A stretch of DNA of 34,270 bases from an uncultured Bacteroidales bacterium (GTDB lineage Bacteria; Bacteroidota; Bacteroidia; Bacteroidales; Bacteroidaceae): NCBI GenBank assembly GCA_946055775.1, contig CAMGHE010000012.1:1-34270 (forward strand). The letters run 5' to 3'. Of the stretch, positions 26,202 to 34,270 are shown one piece after another. Every line of letters starts with the position of its first letter. Position 1 is the first letter of the stretch. A program made the position numbers and the translations under genes. The notes below the pieces were generated by a model, which did not search any database, was not told the DNA's origin, and worked only from the letters and a program-made list of their open reading frames with translations.

Positions 26202-27743
26202 ATGCTGGTCAACATCCACACTGCTGCCCTGAACGGCCTGGACGCCGTCCCCATCCTGCTCGAACTGAACCTAAGCAAGGGCCACGACTTCTTCATGGTC
26301 GGTCTGCCCGACAACGCCGTGCGCGAGAGCCGCACCCGCGTGATGAGCGCCTTGGAAAACTCGGGCTATCCCTCAGACATGGCCTGCGAGACAACGGTCA
26401 ACTTCGCGCCGGCCGATATCCGCAAGGAGGGCTCGGGCTATGACCTGCCGCTGGCCGTGGCCCTGCTCGTGGCCCACCGCTTCGCCCAAAACGACCGCTT
26501 AGACACGATGATGTTCGTTGGCGAACTGGGCCTCGACGGGTCGCTCCGCCCCGTCAGAGGGATGCTGCCCATCGCTATCGAGGCACGCCGCATGGGCATC
26601 ACCGACCTCATCGTGCCGGCTGCCAACGTGCGCGAAGCGGCGGTGGTCAACCAGGTGCGGGTGTATGGCGCAGACAACCTGCGCCAGGTGGCCGACTGGC
26701 TCAACGGCGCCGACACGCTCCAGCCTACGGTCATCGACACGCGGGCCAACTTCTATGCGGCACAGGCGCAGCACACCTGCGACTTCGCCGACGTCAAAGG
26801 ACAGCAGAAGGTAAAGAGGGCCTTCGAGATAGCGGCAGCGGGCGGGCACAACCTCATCCTCATCGGCTCGCCAGGCTGCGGCAAGAGCATGATGGCCAAG
26901 CGCCTGCCGTCCATCCTGCCGCCGCTCACACTGGCCGAGAGCCTCGAAACGACGCGCATCCACTCGGTAGCAGGAAAGGTGGAGAACGGCGGCACGCTCA
27001 TCGCGCAGCGCCCGTTCCGCAGTCCGCACCACACCATATCGGACGTGGCGCTCATCGGCGGCGGCAACACCCTGCAACCGGGCGAAATATCATTGGCACA
27101 CAATGGGGTACTCTTTCTGGACGAACTGCCCGAATTTTCCCGCTCGGCACTGGAAACCATGCGCCAGCCGCTGGAGGACCGCCAGATTACCATCTCGCGT
27201 ACACGCTACACCTGCACCCTACCCTGCTCATTCATGCTCGTGGCGTCGATGAACCCCTGCCCTTGCGGCTACTACGGCCACCCCACACGCCAATGCGTAT
27301 GCTCGCCGGGACAACGCCTGCGCTATATGAACAAAATTAGCGGACCGCTCATGGACCGCATCGACCTGCAGGTGGAGGTGGCGCCAGTGTCAATCGAAGA
27401 GATGGCCAGCAACCAACCGGAGGAACCGAGCGCCGCCATACGCGAACGGGTTGTGAGGGCCCGAGAGATACAGGCCGAGCGTTACCGCACATCCCCGGGC
27501 ATACACTGTAACGCACAGATGACGAGCGCCCTGATCCGCGAGCACGCCGTCATGGACGACGCGGGCCGACAGCGTCTGCAAACGGCCATGGAGCGTCTCA
27601 ACCTATCGGCACGCGCCTACGACCGCATCCTCCGCGTGGCACGCACCATCGCCGACCTGGACGGCAGCACCACCATTCAGGCGCAACACCTGGCCGAGGC
27701 CATCGGCTACCGCAACCTCGACCGCGCCGACTGGGCAGGATAA
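26202..27743 (+). CDS. YifB family Mg chelatase-like AAA ATPase
   Basis: [96 protein letters not shown]. Confidence 0.94.
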   Translation: MLVNIHTAALNGLDAVPILLELNLSKGHDFFMVGLPDNAVRESRTRVMSALENSGYPSDMACETTVNFAPADIRKEGSGYDLPLAVALLVAHRFAQNDRLDTMMFVGELGLDGSLRPVRGMLPIAIEARRMGITDLIVPAANVREAAVVNQVRVYGADNLRQVADWLNGADTLQPTVIDTRANFYAAQAQHTCDFADVKGQQKVKRAFEIAAAGGHNLILIGSPGCGKSMMAKRLPSILPPLTLAESLETTRIHSVAGKVENGGTLIAQRPFRSPHHTISDVALIGGGNTLQPGEISLAHNGVLFLDELPEFSRSALETMRQPLEDRQITISRTRYTCTLPCSFMLVASMNPCPCGYYGHPTRQCVCSPGQRLRYMNKISGPLMDRIDLQVEVAPVSIEEMASNQPEEPSAAIRERVVRAREIQAERYRTSPGIHCNAQMTSALIREHAVMDDAGRQRLQTAMERLNLSARAYDRILRVARTIADLDGSTTIQAQHLAEAIGYRNLDRADWAG

Positions 27744-27827
27744 GGGCGTGCGGAGGAGGCACCGCAATGACGTCAGGTGACGATGGCAGAACGAGGAGCC
27801 GACGGCGTGATAAACCGATGGAAAGAA

Positions 27828-27871
27828 GGCCGACGTTGTGATGCCCTGCCATGGGCATTGCAACGTCGGCC
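27828..27871. repeat. 19-bp near-perfect hairpin downstream of yifB
   Basis: GGCCGACGTTGTGATGCCC-TGCCAT-GGGCATTGCAACGTCGGCC (two G-U pairs on the plus-strand RNA), no T-tract. Confidence 0.75.
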
Positions 27872-27968
27872 ACGCTTATATCCCTACAAAAGGTCTGTCG
27901 CGGTTGACCTGCATTAAGATTCTGCTTGGCACGCGGGCAGACATGTGCCCACTGTGGCAGATAATTGC

Positions 27969-27976
27969 TATATTTG
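27969..27976 (+). promoter_or_regulatory. Bacteroidetes -7 box (TATATTTG)
   Basis: TATATTTG upstream of ATG 28071. Confidence 0.5.
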
Positions 27977-28070
27977 CACGGTTGCCCCACACGTCCCATC
28001 ACTTGTGGCGGTGCACCCCTCTTTCTCACATTACTAACCTCGACATCCTTTTGTTTCCTAATTGTTAACC

Positions 28071-30806
28071 ATGTATCGTTTACGCTATGTGCTTTGCGTG
28101 CTGCTCGCCGGTCTTTCTGGTGCGCTGACGACGCTACATGCCCAGGTGGTGGCCGACAATGGCGCTGTGCCGGCAACTGAGGCAGACAACGCCCTGGTCC
28201 GCGACTATCGCACCATCCTGACCCACCTGTACCGCGCTGCTGGCTTCGACAACGAATATCCCCGCGAGAAGGTCTATCTGCACTTAGACAACAACGCCTA
28301 CTTCACGGGCGATACCATCTGGTACAAAGCCTATGTGGTGCGCGCCTCAACGCTGCGCCCCGAACCCGTGAGCCGCGTGCTCTACGTCGAACTCCTCGAT
28401 GCTGGCGGGCGCATGGTCGATCAGAAACTGCTCCGCCTCGACTCTCTGGGGCAAGCCCACGGCGACTTTGTGCTGCAGCAGCCCGTCCACGCCGGCTATC
28501 ACGAGGTCAGGGCCTATACCCGCGAGATGACCAACTGGGGTCCCGAGGCCTGCTTCTCGCGCGTCATCCCCGTCTTCGACCGCCCCAAGGAGGGCCGCCA
28601 ACTGACGCTCAACACGCCCGAGGTGGACCGCAGCAAGGGCGACTACATCGGCCATATCCGCCCCTTCTACAACGACCGTCCGCGGGCCCTCTCGCTGTCC
28701 TTCTATCCCGAGGGCGGCTGGCGCGTGACGGGGGCGGCGCAACGCATCGCCTTCCGTCTGGTGGACAACAAGGGGGCGGCCGTGCCCGACAGCCTCACCG
28801 TCTATGCCGCCACGGGCACTATGGCGGGCCGCGCTGTGGCCACGACGGCGGCCTGGCACCAGGGCATGGGCACCTTCGTCCTGCCCGCCGGCGTCGATAG
28901 CGCCTATGCCGTGGTGGGCAAGAAGCGCATCCCCCTGCCTTCGCCCCAGCCGCTGTGTCGCTATGCCCTGACGGCAGGTGCCGAGGCGGATACCATCCGT
29001 CTGGACATCAGCCCCACGCCATCGGCGCCGCAGGGCGACGTGGTGGGCGTGGCGGGCTTCTGCCGTGGCCGCCTGTTCTACCGTGGCTGCTTCGTGCTGA
29101 ACGACCAGGTGCGGGCCGACGGAGTCCATCTGGCGCTGCCGCGGACGGCGCTGCCGGGCGGCATCCTGCAGTTTGTGCTCTTCAACACCGAGGGGCAGAC
29201 GCTGGCACGCCGCATGGTGTGGAACGACGCCGAGGCCACGCAGGCTCAGGTCAGCATTCGCCAGAATGCGCGCACCTATCAGCCCTACCAGCCCGTGGTG
29301 CTGGAGATGGATGTCAACGATGCTCAGGGGCAGCCGCTGCAGGGCACGTTCTCGTTGGCGGTGCGTGACGATGGCGGCGAACTGGTTGTCGCCGATGCTG
29401 CCGACACGCAGACGGCCATGCTCCTCTCGTCGGAGGTGCGCGGCTACATCCACCGCCCCGAACAGTACTTTGCCGTCAACGACGCGGCCCACCGCCGGGC
29501 CCTCGACCTGCTGCTCATGGTGCAGGGCTGGACGGCCAACACCTTCGAGCAGATGTGCGGCCGCGACACCATGGAGGTGCGCCAGCCCATCGAGGAGAGC
29601 CTGACGCTGCGCGGTCAGGTGTTCCGCGCCAACAACCGCCGTGAGCCCTATCCCGGTCTGGCGCTGAAGATACAGATGTACAGCCAGGCCGGCGCCTCGC
29701 TCAGCGCCGAGGCCGTGACCGACAGCGCAGGGCGCTTTGCCTTCGTCAGCAACGTGGACTATGTGGGGCCGTGGATTGCCGTCGTCACCACACGCGACAG
29801 CACCGACCGCCGACGCATGAGCCGCGTCACCTTCGACCGCTGGTTCTCCCCCCAGCCACAGCGCTTCTGTGCCGACCAGCTGTCTATCGCCACGCCGCAG
29901 CCTGCCGATACGGCCGACGTGCGCTACATCGCCGACGACGAGGTGTTTGCCTGGACCGATACCATCCGTCGCTACGTGCGCTACGACCTTGGCGAGGCCG
30001 TGGCCAAGGCGCGCCGCCGCTACCGCGGTCTGCAGGGCACGCGCTATTCGGTCAACGGCGGCGAGAAGGCGGGCATGCGCCGCGCGCACATCTTCATCAA
30101 CGTGGAGCGCGAGCTGGAGCGCTACAAGGATGCGGGCGAAGCGCCGGGCACGGCGGCCGAGTTTATCAGCCGCCTCATCTCGGGCTCCAGTCTGCGCTAC
30201 AGCCACCAGCAGACATCGGCGGAGATGGCGGGCGCCCTGAGCGAGGTCAGTGGCAACATACAGGAGAGCCGCGAGATGGGCGATGTGGCTTCGGAGAGCA
30301 TCTTCGAGCCCGACGCTGAGAATGAGCAGCAGGTGCTGTGGGTGGGCAACGAAGAGGCCCGCGTCCTGCTCAACAACGCCGAGATGAACGATTCGCAGAT
30401 TCCGCTCAACGAAAAGGACGTGGAGGAGATACGCAGCATCGCCATCATGTCGGCCCAGAGCGGCGGACAGGTGTCCAACACGCAGGCGTCCGACACCAAG
30501 CGCTGGACCGTCAGCATCTACGAGGAGCCCATGGCCTATCGTTTCCGCACGAAGCGCGGCGTGGATAAGCGTCGCATGATGGGCTATGCCGAGCCGCTCA
30601 AGTTTTTCAGTCCGTCCTACAACGGCCTGGACCTGCCCTCCGAAGCCGACCAGCGCCGCACACTCTACTGGAATCCCGACCTCCGCACCGATGCCAAGGG
30701 TCACGCCAACATCCTCTTTTACAACAATGCCCACAGCGACGTCGTCCTGCGCCTGTCGCTGCGCGGCGTCACGCCCGACGGCACCTTCGTCGATTTCGAC
30801 CGATAG
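28071..30806 (+). CDS. Large exported protein with macroglobulin MG2-like domain, function unknown
   Basis: Signal peptide MYRLRYVLCVLLAGLSGALTTLHAQ; REKVYLHLDNNAYFTGDTIWYKAYVV MG2-like; C-terminal YWNPDLRTDAKGHANILFYNNAHSDVVLRLSLRGVTPDGTFVDFD. Confidence 0.75.
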   Translation: MYRLRYVLCVLLAGLSGALTTLHAQVVADNGAVPATEADNALVRDYRTILTHLYRAAGFDNEYPREKVYLHLDNNAYFTGDTIWYKAYVVRASTLRPEPVSRVLYVELLDAGGRMVDQKLLRLDSLGQAHGDFVLQQPVHAGYHEVRAYTREMTNWGPEACFSRVIPVFDRPKEGRQLTLNTPEVDRSKGDYIGHIRPFYNDRPRALSLSFYPEGGWRVTGAAQRIAFRLVDNKGAAVPDSLTVYAATGTMAGRAVATTAAWHQGMGTFVLPAGVDSAYAVVGKKRIPLPSPQPLCRYALTAGAEADTIRLDISPTPSAPQGDVVGVAGFCRGRLFYRGCFVLNDQVRADGVHLALPRTALPGGILQFVLFNTEGQTLARRMVWNDAEATQAQVSIRQNARTYQPYQPVVLEMDVNDAQGQPLQGTFSLAVRDDGGELVVADAADTQTAMLLSSEVRGYIHRPEQYFAVNDAAHRRALDLLLMVQGWTANTFEQMCGRDTMEVRQPIEESLTLRGQVFRANNRREPYPGLALKIQMYSQAGASLSAEAVTDSAGRFAFVSNVDYVGPWIAVVTTRDSTDRRRMSRVTFDRWFSPQPQRFCADQLSIATPQPADTADVRYIADDEVFAWTDTIRRYVRYDLGEAVAKARRRYRGLQGTRYSVNGGEKAGMRRAHIFINVERELERYKDAGEAPGTAAEFISRLISGSSLRYSHQQTSAEMAGALSEVSGNIQESREMGDVASESIFEPDAENEQQVLWVGNEEARVLLNNAEMNDSQIPLNEKDVEEIRSIAIMSAQSGGQVSNTQASDTKRWTVSIYEEPMAYRFRTKRGVDKRRMMGYAEPLKFFSPSYNGLDLPSEADQRRTLYWNPDLRTDAKGHANILFYNNAHSDVVLRLSLRGVTPDGTFVDFDR

Positions 30807-30873
30807 GCCGATGCAGCATCACCGCTTGTCGGCACTCACCTGATAACACAAATTCTAACACTTAATTTCCCCA

Positions 30874-31477
30874 ATGAAACGTTTTTCCTCTTTATCTGCT
30901 CTGCTCATCGCCGCCTCGCTGGCCCTTGCGCCATCGCTCCACGCCCAAAAGGGATGGAGTGCCGACAACGGCGATGGCACGTTCACCAACCCCCTGCTAT
31001 GGGGCGACTGGCCCGACCCCGACGTCATCCGCGTGGACGACACCTATTATATGGTCTCCACCAGCATGCACTACGTGCCGGGCGTGCCCGTGCTCTCATC
31101 GCGCGACCTTGTCCACTGGAAGCCCGAAAGCTATGCCGTCGCCCGCTACGACGAAGACCCACGCTACGACATGCAGGGCGGCACGCTCTATCTCAACGGT
31201 GCTTGGGCCTCGTCCATCCGCCACCACAACGGCAAGTTTTACGTCGCCTTCTGCACCCCCTACGGCTGGGGCACGAAGGATGGCCACTTCTCCATCTGCG
31301 AGGCCGACAGTCCGAAGGGCCCCTGGAAGCGCACGATATTCCCCGACTACCTCTACGACCCCGGTCTGTTCATCGACGAGGACGGCCGCGGCTATGTGGT
31401 GCATGGACAGGGTACGCTGCGTGTCACGCCGCTCGGGCTATGCCGACTTCGACAAATTCCGTCTGATCACCAAATAG
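30874..31477 (+). pseudogene. Glycoside hydrolase family 43 remnant with large internal deletion
   Basis: Signal peptide plus GH43 start NPLLWGDWPDPDVIRVDDTYYMVSTSMHYVPGVPVLSSRDLVHW...DPGLFIDEDGRGYVVHGQGTLRVTPL, then frame break; alternate frame ends SGYADFDKFRLITK*, resembling a GH43 C-terminus. Confidence 0.72.
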
Positions 31478-31527
31478 CGCAGCGCAGGGCACACGCTGCC
31501 CCCCCGACCTTCTTTTTGACCAATTAT

Positions 31528-31580
31528 AAGAACTCTCCCTATAGAGCCCATTGCTGCGGCTCTGTGGGGAGAGTTCTTTT
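31528..31580 (+). terminator. Rho-independent terminator
   Basis: AAGAACTCTCCC...AGAGCC / GGCTCT...GGGAGAGTTCTTTT. Confidence 0.75.
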
Positions 31581-31634
31581 GTTGTTGTGCTGTAAGGCTT
31601 GGCCCCACCAGCACAATCGCTTATTTGGGCCGTT

Positions 31635-32087
31635 TTAGGCCGTGAGAAGGCGTTTCACCAGGTCGGCGATGGCTTTACCGTCTGCCTTACCTGCCAAGCG
31701 CTTAGAGACCACGCCCATGACGCGACCCATATCCTTCGGACTGGCGGCACCCGTCTCGGCGATGATGGCGCGCACCTCGGCCTCCAGTTCTTCGGCTGTC
31801 AGGGCGCGGGGCAGATAGCCCTCGATGACGGCAGCCTGTCCGTCCTCTTCCTCGGCCAGGTCGGGGCGGTTCTGCTCACGGTAGAGGGCGGCGGTATCGC
31901 GGCCCTGCTTAGCCAGTTTGGCGAGTATTTTCAGTGCGACGTCGTCGGTCAGCGTATCGTTGGCGCCCGGGGCGGTCTTGGCTTCGATGAAAAATTTCTT
32001 GATGTTGCGGAGCGCTTCGAGGCGCACCTTGTCTTTGGCCTTCATGGCGGCCACGATGTCTTTCGACACCTGTTCAAACAATGTCAT
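31635..32087 (-). CDS. GatB/YqeY domain-containing protein
   Basis: MTLFEQVSKDIVAAMKAKDKVRLEALRNIKKFFIEAKT...VIEGYLPRALTAEELEAEVRAII...KDMGRVMGVVSKRLAGKADGKAIADLVKRLL; start refined to 32087. Confidence 0.92.
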   Translation of the reverse strand: MTLFEQVSKDIVAAMKAKDKVRLEALRNIKKFFIEAKTAPGANDTLTDDVALKILAKLAKQGRDTAALYREQNRPDLAEEEDGQAAVIEGYLPRALTAEELEAEVRAIIAETGAASPKDMGRVMGVVSKRLAGKADGKAIADLVKRLLTA

Positions 32088-32124
32088 GATGCAGTAATGG
32101 TTATGAGTTGGAGTTGTTGTTCTG

Positions 32125-33429
32125 TCAAGGGTTACCGGCGGTGAAGTCAATCTCGGGGCCTGCGTTGTCCAGAGGCTGTGTGGTGCCCTGCATGGCCGCC
32201 AGTTGTGCCAGTTGCTGGCTAGTGCGGCATGCTGTGGGCACGGCATCGACCGCCTCGACCAGGGCCTCGTCGTCCAGGTGTTCGTCGTCGTAGAGGAAGA
32301 TGCGCGTATGTCGGCGGCGTGGTTGTGTGGCCGCAGCGCGATCCAGTTCGGGATAGGCTGCGGTGCGGCGTTCGCGGCGCTCGTCGTCGGCCGGTCCTTG
32401 GGGTGGGGTGGGCACGGGGCGCTCCATTGGCGTGGCAGCGGTGTCGCTATTGTCCTTGCGGCGGTAGAGGGTGTAGCCCGAGGCCAGGATGGTGATGCGC
32501 ACGGCATCGCCGACGCTGTCATCGACCGTCAGACCCCACTTGGTATCGACGTCGGTCGTCATGCGAGCGGTGAACTGGTTCACCTCGGCCATCTCCTCCA
32601 TGCGCAGCATCTGGTCGGGGCGGCTGCTGGTGGTGATGCTCAGGATGAGGCGGCGGGCGCGATAGACGTCATTTTGGTTGAGCAGGGGCGAGTAGAGGGC
32701 GTCCTCGATGGCGCGTGTGACGCGCCCCTCGCCGCGTCCGTAGCCGGTGGACATGATGGCCACGCCACCGTTGCGCAGGACGTTGCTGACGTCGCGGAAG
32801 TCGAGGCCCACGCGGCCCCTCATGGTGATGATCTCGACGATGCTGCGCACGGCCGTGGTGAGCGTCTGGTCGGCCTTGCGAAAGCCGTCGATGACGGTGA
32901 GATTGGGGTATATCTCAAAGAGCCGCTGGTTGTTGATGACCAGAACGGCGTCGGCCTCGGCGGCGAGGGTCTCGAGGCCGTCGAGGGCCTTGTCGATGAC
33001 GCGCTCACGCTCGAAGAGGAAGGGCAGGGTGACCACACCCACCGTCAGTATGCCGCGGCGTCGGGCCTCGCGGGCAATGATGGGCGAGGCGCCGGTTCCT
33101 GTGCCACCGCCCATGCCGGCGGTGACGAAGACCATCTTGATATGCTTGTCAAAGGCGGCCCCGATGGCCCCGATGGCCTCCTCGGCCAGGTGGCGTCCTG
33201 TCACGGGTGAGCCGCCGGCGCCCAGACCTGGCCCCATCTGCAGTTTGTCGGGCACGATGTTGGTCTCAAGGGCCTTGCGGTCGGTGTTGCAGATAAGGAA
33301 GTTGACGCCGTCGATGCCCTCGCGGTACATCTGTGCCACGGCATTGCCGCCACCGCCGCCCACACCAATCACCTTGATGATGGAGGGCGTGGCCATGATG
33401 GTGGGTTCAACGAGCAGGGTATCGTTCAT
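32125..33429 (-). CDS. ftsZ: Cell division protein FtsZ, second tandem copy
   Basis: IIKVIGVGGGGGNAVAQMYREGIDGVNFLICNTDRKAL; AGMGGGTGTGASPIIA; T7 loop GLDFRDV; C-terminal RRRHTRIFLYDDEHLDDEALVEAVD. Confidence 0.92.
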   Translation of the reverse strand: MNDTLLVEPTIMATPSIIKVIGVGGGGGNAVAQMYREGIDGVNFLICNTDRKALETNIVPDKLQMGPGLGAGGSPVTGRHLAEEAIGAIGAAFDKHIKMVFVTAGMGGGTGTGASPIIAREARRRGILTVGVVTLPFLFERERVIDKALDGLETLAAEADAVLVINNQRLFEIYPNLTVIDGFRKADQTLTTAVRSIVEIITMRGRVGLDFRDVSNVLRNGGVAIMSTGYGRGEGRVTRAIEDALYSPLLNQNDVYRARRLILSITTSSRPDQMLRMEEMAEVNQFTARMTTDVDTKWGLTVDDSVGDAVRITILASGYTLYRRKDNSDTAATPMERPVPTPPQGPADDERRERRTAAYPELDRAAATQPRRRHTRIFLYDDEHLDDEALVEAVDAVPTACRTSQQLAQLAAMQGTTQPLDNAGPEIDFTAGNP

Positions 33430-33587
33430 GAGGCGTGGGGATGAAGGGGTAGGGGAGAAGAGGGAGGCGGAAGATGGAAGCTACAGGGAAGGGGGCCATT
33501 AACGCCGCACTGCGCCCCCCGCCCGCCGTGTGGATGGGGGCATGGGCGGCGCAGCGCAAGAGGGGGGGGAGGGTAGGGGAGCCGGCG

Positions 33588-34270
33588 TCAGAAGGATATG
33601 ACGCTGCTGACCGACTCGGGCTCAACGGCAGCATCGCCGAAGGCCTTGTTTTTGATGGCGTTGAGTTCCTCCTTGTTGCGTTTGTAGGTGGGTGTCATCT
33701 CCACGAGCGAGATGATTTCCTCGTTGTCCAGGTCTTCCGGTCCGAAGAGGAAGACGCGCGGATGGCGGCGCTGTCCGCGGCGCTTCTCGTTGGTACCGTA
33801 ATACTGGCTGCGGCGGTCGTCATACTCCTCCTGTCGTTCGGCGGCCTGCTGGCGGCGCTTCTCGTCTTCCATCTCCATCTTGGCCTGCATACCCGGCACG
33901 TTGCTGATGCCGAAGCCCGTGGCCAGGATGGTAATCTTGACGCGCTTTTCGAGCGAGGGGTCGGTGGAGAGTCCCCATTTGGTCTCTACATCGTCGTGAA
34001 ATTTCGACATGAAGTCGTGCACCTCGTTCATCTCCTCCATCATGAGCGAGTCGCCCTCCTTCTCGGCGCAGAAGGAGATGGAGAGGAGCACCTTCTTCGA
34101 GTTGAAGATATCGTTATTGTTGAGCAGGGGCGAGTGTAGAGCATCGTTGATGGCCTTGGTGACACGTCCCTCGCCCTCGCCGAAGCCGGTGGACATGATG
34201 GCCACGCCGCCGTCTTTGAGCACGGTGCATACGTCGCGGAAGTCGAGGTTGATGATGCCGTGCATGGTGA
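33588..34270 (-). CDS. ftsZ: Cell division protein FtsZ, first copy (5' end beyond window)
   Basis: TMHGIINLDFRDVCTVLKDGGVAIMSTGFGEGEGRVTKAINDALHSPLLNNNDI...; C-terminal RRHPRVFLFGPEDLDNEEIISLVEMTPTYKRNKEEL. Confidence 0.92.
   Translation of the reverse strand, partial: TMHGIINLDFRDVCTVLKDGGVAIMSTGFGEGEGRVTKAINDALHSPLLNNNDIFNSKKVLLSISFCAEKEGDSLMMEEMNEVHDFMSKFHDDVETKWGLSTDPSLEKRVKITILATGFGISNVPGMQAKMEMEDEKRRQQAAERQEEYDDRRSQYYGTNEKRRGQRRHPRVFLFGPEDLDNEEIISLVEMTPTYKRNKEELNAIKNKAFGDAAVEPESVSSVISF

Noticed and set aside
28347-30734. 795-aa minus-strand ORF opposite the MG2-like gene
   Set aside because: Translation is His/Val/Ala/Gly-rich with no recognisable motif; plus-strand product has a signal peptide and domain motifs, so this is a GC-driven shadow ORF.
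32203-33502. Plus-strand ORFs over ftsZ (32203..33210, 32747..33502)
   Set aside because: Antisense of unmistakable FtsZ coding sequence.
1-34270. tRNA, rRNA, prophage or integrase genes
   Set aside because: No tRNA cloverleaf, rRNA-like sequence, integrase or phage structural motif was recognised in either strand.

Overview
High-GC Bacteroidetes (Bacteroidales, Prevotellaceae-like) chromosomal segment. This placement rests on TAnnTTTG promoters, MG2/DUF4369 proteins and the ftsZ-GatB/YqeY order. Most of the window is conserved housekeeping: tyrS (3' end), dapB, lepB plus a degenerate SPase-like paralog, WbqC-like, DEAD-box helicase/outer-membrane barrel operon, DUF2851, thioesterase, dprA, mnmG, uvrC, dtd, MazG-like, deoC, polyprenyl synthetase, polA, flavodiiron protein, OmpA/TPR lipoprotein, DUF4369 thioredoxin-fold lipoprotein, yifB, a 912-aa MG2-like surface protein, a GH43 remnant, a GatB/YqeY-domain protein and two tandem ftsZ genes. 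The clearest accessory island is ~16.06-17.95 kb. It has a non-coding stretch with clustered direct and inverted repeats, followed by a three-gene overlapping operon (DUF3791 / DUF3990 ADP-ribosyltransferase-like / small partner) that looks like a toxin-antitoxin or defence-type module. Other points worth a second look: a near-perfect parS site between mnmG and uvrC, tandem ftsZ paralogs, PolA that appears to have lost all its 3'-5' exonuclease residues, a signal peptidase paralog without the Ser/Lys dyad, DeoC with a His/Cys-rich N-terminal tail, and a GH43 gene with a large internal deletion whose original C-terminus survives out of frame. All calls are from reading the sequence; no database search was run.
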